Positions 14,323 through 19,353 of a stretch of 19,353 bases of DNA are shown here, one piece after another. Source of the DNA: Ruminococcus sp. UBA1780 (GTDB lineage: Bacteria > Bacillota > Clostridia > Oscillospirales > Ruminococcaceae); NCBI GenBank assembly GCA_002315235.1, contig DCGK01000023.1:1-19353 (forward strand). The letters are read 5' to 3'. How positions within the stretch are numbered: position 1 is the first letter of the stretch; the number at the start of each line of letters is the position of its first letter. The notes beneath the pieces were generated by a model. It searched no databases and was not told the origin of the DNA. It saw nothing but the letters and a program-made list of their open reading frames with translations. A program made the position numbers and the translations under genes.

Positions 14323-15600
14323 ATGCACAGACTAAACAGTATCAGACTTAATCACTCCAAAAATACAGCAGGCATAGAAGCAGTCAGACTGCCGGTTCCC
14401 GCATATGTAAAAATTCCTATGTCAATGCATATGGGTGCTCCGTGTACTCCGCTTGTAAAAAAAGGAGACACAGTCCTTGTGGGACAGAAAATAGGTGACA
14501 CCGATGCGTTTTTCTCAGCACCGGTACACTCAAGTGTTTCAGGAACTGTAAAGGATGTAAGTGACTACCGTCTTATAAACGGCATGGTCTGCAAGGCGGT
14601 TGAAATCGAAACAGACGGACAGCAGACTCTCTGCGAATGCACACCGCCGGAAATCACTGACAGGGAAAGCTTTATAAAAGCAGTAAGGGAAAGCGGTATC
14701 TGCGGACTCGGAGGTGCCGGATTTCCGACACATATCAAGCTTAACCCAAAAGGCGAAATCGATACTCTTATAATCAATGCCGCTGAATGCGAGCCGTATA
14801 TCACATCAGACTATCGTCAGATGATTGAAAGACCGGAAAATGTACTTGGCGGTATCAGACTTGTCATGAAGTATCTAGGCATTCCAAAGGCTGTTTTTGC
14901 TATCGAAAGCAACAAGCCGGATGCAATTGCAGAATTCAGAAAGCTTACCGGCAATGAACCTGAGATTGAAGTATACCAGCTTCCTTCAACCTATCCGCAG
15001 GGTGCTGAAAAGGTACTTATTCACAGCACTACGGGCAGAGTGGTTATGGAAGGTCAGCTTCCTTCAGACCAGAAGGTCATTGTAATGAACGTTTCCACAG
15101 CTGCATTTATCTACAAATACACACAGACCGGCGTTCCGCTTGTAAACAGAAGAATCACAGTTGAAGGTTCTGCAGTCGGAAAGCCGTGCAATGTAATCGC
15201 TCCTATAGGAACGATGGTAAGCGAACTGCTTAAATTTGCTGAAACCGACACGGAAAATGTTAAAAAGCTTATAGCCGGCGGTCCTATGATGGGAGCATGT
15301 CTTATAAACGCAGAAACTCCTGTCGTTAAAACCAGCAACTCATTCCTGGCTGACAGTGATTATACAGAGCCTGTTACTACGGCCTGTATCAGATGCGGCA
15401 GATGCGTACGCGCATGCTCTATGAACCTTATGCCTCTTGAAATAGAAAAGGCTTACAAAAGAAAGGATACAGCCGCTCTTCAGTCACTTAAACTCGGATT
15501 ATGCATGAACTGCGGTGCGTGTACCTACGTCTGTCCGGCAAACAGAAAACTTGCAGAAACAAACCAGCTTGCAAAAGCTTTTCTTCCTAAGAAAAAATAA
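14323..15600 (+). CDS. rnfC: Rnf electron transport complex subunit RnfC
   Basis: Peripheral cytoplasmic subunit that exchanges electrons with NAD(H) through FMN and iron-sulfur clusters. The 425-residue protein has an N-terminal beta-rich region, the flavin/NADH-binding block GLGGAGFPT (128-136), the conserved NAAECEPYI (152-160), and two 4Fe-4S ligand sets: C355/C358/C361/C365 (CIRCGRCVRAC) and C394/C397/C400/C404 (CMNCGACTYVC). It lacks the long Ala/Lys-rich C-terminal extension of gammaproteobacterial RsxC, as usual for Clostridia. The ATG has AAAGGAG 11 bases upstream and lies 28 bases after apbE. It is the first structural gene in the order C-D-G-E-A-B. Confidence 0.97.
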   Translation: MHRLNSIRLNHSKNTAGIEAVRLPVPAYVKIPMSMHMGAPCTPLVKKGDTVLVGQKIGDTDAFFSAPVHSSVSGTVKDVSDYRLINGMVCKAVEIETDGQQTLCECTPPEITDRESFIKAVRESGICGLGGAGFPTHIKLNPKGEIDTLIINAAECEPYITSDYRQMIERPENVLGGIRLVMKYLGIPKAVFAIESNKPDAIAEFRKLTGNEPEIEVYQLPSTYPQGAEKVLIHSTTGRVVMEGQLPSDQKVIVMNVSTAAFIYKYTQTGVPLVNRRITVEGSAVGKPCNVIAPIGTMVSELLKFAETDTENVKKLIAGGPMMGACLINAETPVVKTSNSFLADSDYTEPVTTACIRCGRCVRACSMNLMPLEIEKAYKRKDTAALQSLKLGLCMNCGACTYVCPANRKLAETNQLAKAFLPKKK

Positions 15601-15618
15601 TAAACCGGAGGTATTACT

Positions 15619-16596
15619 TTGAATAATCTTATAATTTCCCCGTCACCTCACCGCAATTCAGATGTGACAACCAGAAAAATCATGAGTCTGGCACTTATTT
15701 CTCTTGTTCCGGCAGTAATTGCAGCAGCGGTATTTTTCGGAATCAGAGCTCTTGCCCTTACAGCTGTATGTACAGCATCCTCGGTTTTGTTTGAATATAT
15801 CTGCAGAAGGGCAATGAAAAGAGAGCAGACCATCAGCGACCTGAGTGCTGCTGTTACAGGCGTAATTCTCGCTCTTAACCTTCCTGTTACACTTCCGTTC
15901 TGGATGGCAGTTCTGGGCAGCTTTGTGGCAATAGTCATTGTAAAGCAGCTGTTCGGAGGAATCGGTCAGAACTTTGCCAATCCTGCAATCACAGCACGTA
16001 TAGTGCTTATGATTTCTTTCACAGGAAGCATGACAACATGGGCACTGCCTCAGTACTGGAAACCCGGTCTTGCTTCTGACACAAGTGTAATTGTAAATTC
16101 AAACACTGTACTTACAGGGCCTACTCCTCTTGTATCAGGTGATGCTTCTCTGATGTCACTGTTTCTTGGAAACACAGGCGGATGTCTGGGGGAAACATCT
16201 GCACTTGCACTTCTTATCGGCGGTATTTTCCTAATGGTTAAGAAGGTTATCTCCCCTGCCGCTCCTGCCGCATTTATCGGAACTGTTGCTCTTCTTACAC
16301 TTGTAAGCGGCGGAGATGTGATGTATCAGATTCTCGCAGGCGGTCTTTTTCTCGGTGCATTCTTTATGGCAACTGACTACGCAACTACACCTGTAACAAA
16401 CAAGGGAAAAATTGTTTTTGGTATCGGTTGCGGCGTCATTACATTTATCATAAGAAAGTTCGGAAGCTATCCTGAAGGTGTTTCTTTCTCAATTCTCCTT
16501 ATGAACATTCTCACACCGTACATCGACATGTTCACAAAGACAACACCTCTCGGTGCACTGAAGCCGGAAAAGGAGGTCACAAAAAATGCTCAGTAA
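15619..16596 (+). CDS. rnfD: Rnf complex membrane subunit RnfD
   Basis: Integral membrane subunit carrying covalent FMN, part of the ion-translocating core. The 325 residues contain about nine or ten hydrophobic segments, with conserved GGIGQNFANPA (113-123) and FMATDYATTPV (249-259). The expected FMN-threonine motif is LTGPTPL (165-171), so T169 is the predicted attachment site; the common form is TGAT, with Ala instead of Pro. The start is TTG with GGAGG seven bases upstream, 18 bases after rnfC. The last 11 bases overlap rnfG. Confidence 0.96.
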   Translation: MNNLIISPSPHRNSDVTTRKIMSLALISLVPAVIAAAVFFGIRALALTAVCTASSVLFEYICRRAMKREQTISDLSAAVTGVILALNLPVTLPFWMAVLGSFVAIVIVKQLFGGIGQNFANPAITARIVLMISFTGSMTTWALPQYWKPGLASDTSVIVNSNTVLTGPTPLVSGDASLMSLFLGNTGGCLGETSALALLIGGIFLMVKKVISPAAPAAFIGTVALLTLVSGGDVMYQILAGGLFLGAFFMATDYATTPVTNKGKIVFGIGCGVITFIIRKFGSYPEGVSFSILLMNILTPYIDMFTKTTPLGALKPEKEVTKNAQ

Positions 16597-17122
16597 AATA
16601 AAAGGACCTCTTGTACTGACTGTTATCTGCACAGTTGTTTCAGCACTCCTGATAATTGTCTACAATGCAACCTACGTTGATACAACAGGCGTTATCACTG
16701 ACGCTCTCCTTACAGGTCTTGAGGAAATATACGGAGAAGACAACTACACAATGCTCAAAAACGAGGACGGTACAGTTCTCACCTATGAAGGAATCACTTC
16801 AGTAATCGTTAATGACAAAAAGCAGGTTTCATTCGAAGTAATCGCAAACGGCTATGCAAAGAACGGTATTCATGTTCTTGTAGGCGTTTCAGACAGCGGA
16901 GTTGAAGGAATCAGCTTCATTGAACTTGGTGAAACTCCGGGACTCGGAACCAATGTTAGGGATAACACAGACTTTGTAAAGCAGTTTATCGGTGTCAGGG
17001 ATGACCAGTACGAATTCACGGCACTGACAGGCGCAACCTTCTCATCAAAGGGTATGAAAAACGCTGTAAATACTGCTCTCAGGGCATATCAGGAACACAG
17101 GGAGGAAATCATCAATGAGTAA
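16586..17122 (+). CDS. rnfG: Rnf complex subunit RnfG (covalent flavoprotein)
   Basis: Membrane-anchored subunit with an extracytoplasmic FMN domain. The 178-residue protein has one N-terminal membrane segment (about 8-26), the conserved ETPGLGTNV (116-124) and the flavinylation motif LTGATFSS (147-154), where T151 should receive FMN from ApbE. The ATG follows AGGAGG at nine bases; the ribosome site lies inside the end of rnfD and the two frames overlap by 11 bases. It overlaps rnfE by eight bases, which indicates tight translational coupling. Confidence 0.96.
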   Translation: MLSKIKGPLVLTVICTVVSALLIIVYNATYVDTTGVITDALLTGLEEIYGEDNYTMLKNEDGTVLTYEGITSVIVNDKKQVSFEVIANGYAKNGIHVLVGVSDSGVEGISFIELGETPGLGTNVRDNTDFVKQFIGVRDDQYEFTALTGATFSSKGMKNAVNTALRAYQEHREEIINE

Positions 17123-17777
17123 TTACGCTGAATTTACCAAAGGACTTATAAAAGAAAATCCTACTCTTGTAGGTCTCCTCGGAATGTGTCCTACGCTTGC
17201 TGTCACGACAACAGCATTCAACGGAATCGGAATGGGACTTGCCACTACATTTGTTCTTCTTGGTTCAAACATAGTAATCTCCCTTCTCAAAAACGTTATT
17301 CCGAAATCAGTAAAGCTTCCGTGCTACATTGTTATCATAGCAGGTTTTGTTACTCTCATAGAAATGCTTATGAAGGGCTATATTCCTTCACTTTACAAGA
17401 GTCTCGGAACCTTCCTTTCACTTATCACGGTAAACTGTATTATTCTCGGCCGTGCCGAAATGTTCGCAAGCAAGAACAGGGTTCTCCCTTCCATTATGGA
17501 TGCTCTGGGAATGGGCCTCGGATTTACCGGAGCACTTACACTTATGGCATCAGTACGTGAAATCATGGGTGCCGGTACATGGTTCGGAATCAAAATTCCT
17601 TACTTCCAGACAATGACACTCTTCATTCTTCCTGCAGGTGGATTCTTCGTTCTCGGATGCATCATCGCACTGGTAAACAAACTTTCAGACAAAAAGCCTC
17701 CGCAGGAAATCGGATGCAGCAGCTGTCCGGCAAACGGCGACTGTTCATCATGTCATTCTGAAGGAGGTGCAAGATAA
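17115..17777 (+). CDS. rnfE: Rnf complex membrane subunit RnfE
   Basis: Membrane subunit that pairs with RnfA. The 220-residue protein has six predicted membrane helices. Cysteines in GMCPTLAV (C25) and TVNCIILG (C108) match the positions that, with two in RnfA, hold the intramembrane iron-sulfur cluster described in Rnf structures. After the last helix is a hydrophilic tail rich in cysteine, ending GCSSCPANGDCSSC plus seven residues (C201, C204, C210, C213). This tail is a CxxC-x5-CxxC motif that could bind metal. ATG with GGGAGG upstream, overlapping rnfG. Its stop overlaps the rnfA ATG by one base (TAATG). Confidence 0.95.
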   Translation: MSNYAEFTKGLIKENPTLVGLLGMCPTLAVTTTAFNGIGMGLATTFVLLGSNIVISLLKNVIPKSVKLPCYIVIIAGFVTLIEMLMKGYIPSLYKSLGTFLSLITVNCIILGRAEMFASKNRVLPSIMDALGMGLGFTGALTLMASVREIMGAGTWFGIKIPYFQTMTLFILPAGGFFVLGCIIALVNKLSDKKPPQEIGCSSCPANGDCSSCHSEGGAR

Positions 17778-18355
17778 TGAAGGGTTTATTCGCTATTATG
17801 CTTGCAGCTCTCCTCACAGACAACTTTGTACTTTCAAAGTTCATGGGTATATGTCCTTTCCTCGGTGTTTCAAAGAAGGCTTCATCAAGTCTCGGAATGG
17901 GTGCTGCAGTAACATTTGTCATGGTATGCGCAGCAGCGGTTACCTACCCTATCTATCATCTTATTCTCGTTCCGCTTGAAATCACATATCTGAAAACAAT
18001 CGCGTTCATTTTAATCATTGCCCTTTTTGTTCAGCTTGTTGAAACAGCAATGAAAAAGCTTATGCCTCCTCTTTACAGTGCTCTCGGCGTATATCTTCCG
18101 CTTATTACAACAAACTGTGCTGTTCTCGGTCTTACAATTCTCAACATTGACAACGAATACGGATTTGGCCAGTCACTTGTTAATGCATTATTCTCCGGTC
18201 TCGGATTTATGATGGTTCTCCTCATATTTTCAGGTGTCCGTTCAAGAGTTGAGGAAGCTGATGTACCTGAAACCTTCAAAGGCGTTCCGGCAACACTTAT
18301 CGCGGCTGCCATCCTCTCACTCAGCTTTCTCGGTTTTTCCGGTCTCGGAAACTGA
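17777..18355 (+). CDS. rnfA: Rnf complex membrane subunit RnfA
   Basis: Six-helix membrane subunit homologous to RnfE and inserted in the opposite orientation. The 192 residues carry the conserved LTDNFVLSKFMGICPFLG (13-30, with C26) and LITTNCAVLGL (109-119, with C114), the two cysteines expected at the membrane iron-sulfur centre shared with RnfE. Strong AAGGAGGTG lies eight bases before the ATG, inside the rnfE tail codons, so the rnfE tail and the rnfA ribosome site share DNA. rnfB follows after 22 bases. Confidence 0.96.
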   Translation: MKGLFAIMLAALLTDNFVLSKFMGICPFLGVSKKASSSLGMGAAVTFVMVCAAAVTYPIYHLILVPLEITYLKTIAFILIIALFVQLVETAMKKLMPPLYSALGVYLPLITTNCAVLGLTILNIDNEYGFGQSLVNALFSGLGFMMVLLIFSGVRSRVEEADVPETFKGVPATLIAAAILSLSFLGFSGLGN

Positions 18356-18377
18356 TTAATGAAGGAGGTTAAATAAA

Positions 18378-19172
18378 ATGTTTGAAACATATATTCTTCC
18401 GGTAACTGTATTTGCCGTAATAGGTCTCATCGCCGGAATTCTTCTCACTGTGGCCTCAAAAATATTTGAAGTTAAAACAGACGAGAGAATAGAAAAAATA
18501 AGTGAGATACTCCCTCAGGCTAACTGCGGCGCATGCGGATATGCCGGATGCGGTGACTATGCAAATGCAGTCATAACAAAAGGAGCACCTGCAAATCTCT
18601 GCCGTCCCGGCGGTGCGGACACTGCAAAGGCAATTGCTGAAATCACCGGTACTGAAGCCGGCGACGTGGAAGCACTGACAGCTGTGCTTCACTGCAGCGG
18701 CGACTGCAATGCAACAGGCATAAGATACAACTTTACAGGTATCCGTACCTGCGCCTCTGTAAAAAGGTTTTATTCCGGAAACAGCACATGTTCATTCGGA
18801 TGTGTCGGTTTCGGTGACTGTGCTCAGGTCTGCGAATACAACGGTATTACCATCGTAAATGACATTGCTCATATTAATCCTGACATCTGCGTGGGATGCG
18901 GCCAGTGTGCTGCGGTATGTCCTAATCACCTTATAACACTGAAACCCAAGTCAGCCAAAACAGTTGTAAGATGTTCTTCCGGTGACAACGGCAAGGTCAC
19001 AAAGCTTAACTGCAAAAACGGATGTATCGGCTGTAAAATGTGCGAAAAGACATGCGAGGCAGGTGCCATTACAGTTACTGATTTCCATGCTTCAATCGAC
19101 TATGAAAAATGTACCGACTGTGGGGCATGTGCTGAAAAATGTCCTGTAAAGGTTATAGAATACAGCAGGTAA
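18378..19172 (+). CDS. rnfB: Rnf complex ferredoxin-type subunit RnfB
   Basis: Entry point for electrons from reduced ferredoxin. The 264-residue protein has an N-terminal membrane anchor (about 6-28) and a 4Fe-4S domain with C50, C53, C58 and C75 (NCGACGYAGC). Further cysteine groups follow: C138/C142/C148/C152, C171/C174/C177/C181 (CVGCGQCAAVC), C212/C216/C219/C222/C226 (CKNGCIGCKMCEKTC) and C245/C248/C251/C255 (CTDCGACAEKC). This fits the multi-cluster clostridial RnfB. The ATG has AAGGAGG upstream. It is the last gene of the operon, followed by a terminator. Confidence 0.97.
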   Translation: MFETYILPVTVFAVIGLIAGILLTVASKIFEVKTDERIEKISEILPQANCGACGYAGCGDYANAVITKGAPANLCRPGGADTAKAIAEITGTEAGDVEALTAVLHCSGDCNATGIRYNFTGIRTCASVKRFYSGNSTCSFGCVGFGDCAQVCEYNGITIVNDIAHINPDICVGCGQCAAVCPNHLITLKPKSAKTVVRCSSGDNGKVTKLNCKNGCIGCKMCEKTCEAGAITVTDFHASIDYEKCTDCGACAEKCPVKVIEYSR

Positions 19173-19191
19173 ACATAAGATAAAAAAATCA

Positions 19192-19220
19192 GGCCGGTTC
19201 TGAAAAACTCAGAACCGGCC
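19192..19220 (+). terminator. Terminator of the rnf operon
   Basis: A GC-rich 12-base perfect stem (19192-19203 and 19209-19220) with a five-base loop follows rnfB by 19 bases, with a tail of GTTTATGTTT. On the minus strand it is followed by a run of seven T (19182-19188 region), so it could also end a minus-strand transcript arriving from the right. Confidence 0.85.
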
Positions 19221-19353
19221 GTTTATGTTTATTCAGAGCTCTGCTGTTATCAGGCAGAGGCAATCAGAAGAACTGCTTTAGTTCAGCAGGAGAATATCCA
19301 CAGCCTGTAAAGACAGTGTACATCCTCCGTGCTGTTCAAAGCTCTGCTTTTAA
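19221..19353. other. Right-edge intergenic stretch, no gene seen
   Basis: All frames on both strands are broken by stops within about 22 codons and none has a properly spaced ribosome site with a protein-like product. A small imperfect hairpin CTCTGC/GCAGAG lies near 19238-19259, and AGCTCTGCT occurs twice (near 19237 and 19342). These could be remnants or the 3' flank of a gene beyond the window. Confidence 0.4.

Noticed and set aside
15648..15938. 96-codon frame antisense to rnfD
   Set aside because: It is a mirror of the hydrophobic rnfD coding sequence, with no independent start signals.
19221..19353. 3' end of a gene entering from the right on the minus strand
   Set aside because: The longest open frame there is about 22 codons, the sequence does not look protein-like, and a GGAGG touching an ATG has no usable spacing.

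Overview
The window looks like a chromosomal stretch from a low-to-moderate GC, anaerobic Gram-positive bacterium of the class Clostridia. A Ruminococcus-like member of the Oscillospiraceae is my best guess, inferred from gene content and style and not from any marker gene. Pointers are the paired GlgC/GlgD glycogen genes, a clostridial-order rnfCDGEAB operon, strong purine-rich ribosome binding sites, frequent TTG starts and sigma-A type promoters. There are no rRNA, tRNA, CRISPR or intact transposase genes.

Layout. (1) 1-959: a terminator-like hairpin at the left edge, then a two-gene minus-strand unit of a HAD-family phosphatase and a small unknown protein. (2) 1067-6942: a minus-strand glycogen operon read glgB-glgC-glgD-glgA from one clear promoter at 6969-6997, with a possible attenuator between glgD and glgA. 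(3) 6943-7299: an AT-rich intergenic stretch holding that promoter, inverted repeats and the rsmA terminator. (4) 7300-8765: rsmA (minus) and a dCMP deaminase (plus), divergently transcribed. (5) 8880-11585: a plus-strand flagellar-switch trio, fliM, fliY and a CheY-like receiver, behind a structured leader and closed by a terminator. (6) 11629-13101: minus-strand RluA-type pseudouridine synthase and histidine phosphatase, joined stop-to-start. (7) 13139-19220: a plus-strand apbE-rnfCDGEAB operon with a strong promoter, a 90-base palindromic element in its leader, and a strong terminator after rnfB. (8) 19221-19353: no gene seen.

How the genes work together. GlgC/GlgD make ADP-glucose, GlgA polymerises it and GlgB branches it, giving glycogen storage. 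The Rnf complex couples electron flow between reduced ferredoxin and NAD+ to ion pumping across the membrane. ApbE is expected to attach FMN covalently to RnfG and RnfD, whose target threonines can be seen. FliM and FliY are parts of the flagellar C-ring, and FliY carries CheC-type phosphatase motifs next to a CheY-like protein.

Most genes here are ordinary housekeeping or energy-metabolism genes. The points most worth a second look are the near-perfect palindromic element inside the apbE-rnf leader and the odd apbE start beside it, the isolated fliM-fliY-cheY unit with its altered CheY metal site, the cysteine-rich tail of RnfE, and a hairpin sequence that recurs at two transcription ends. 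I did not find clear evidence for an entirely new system.
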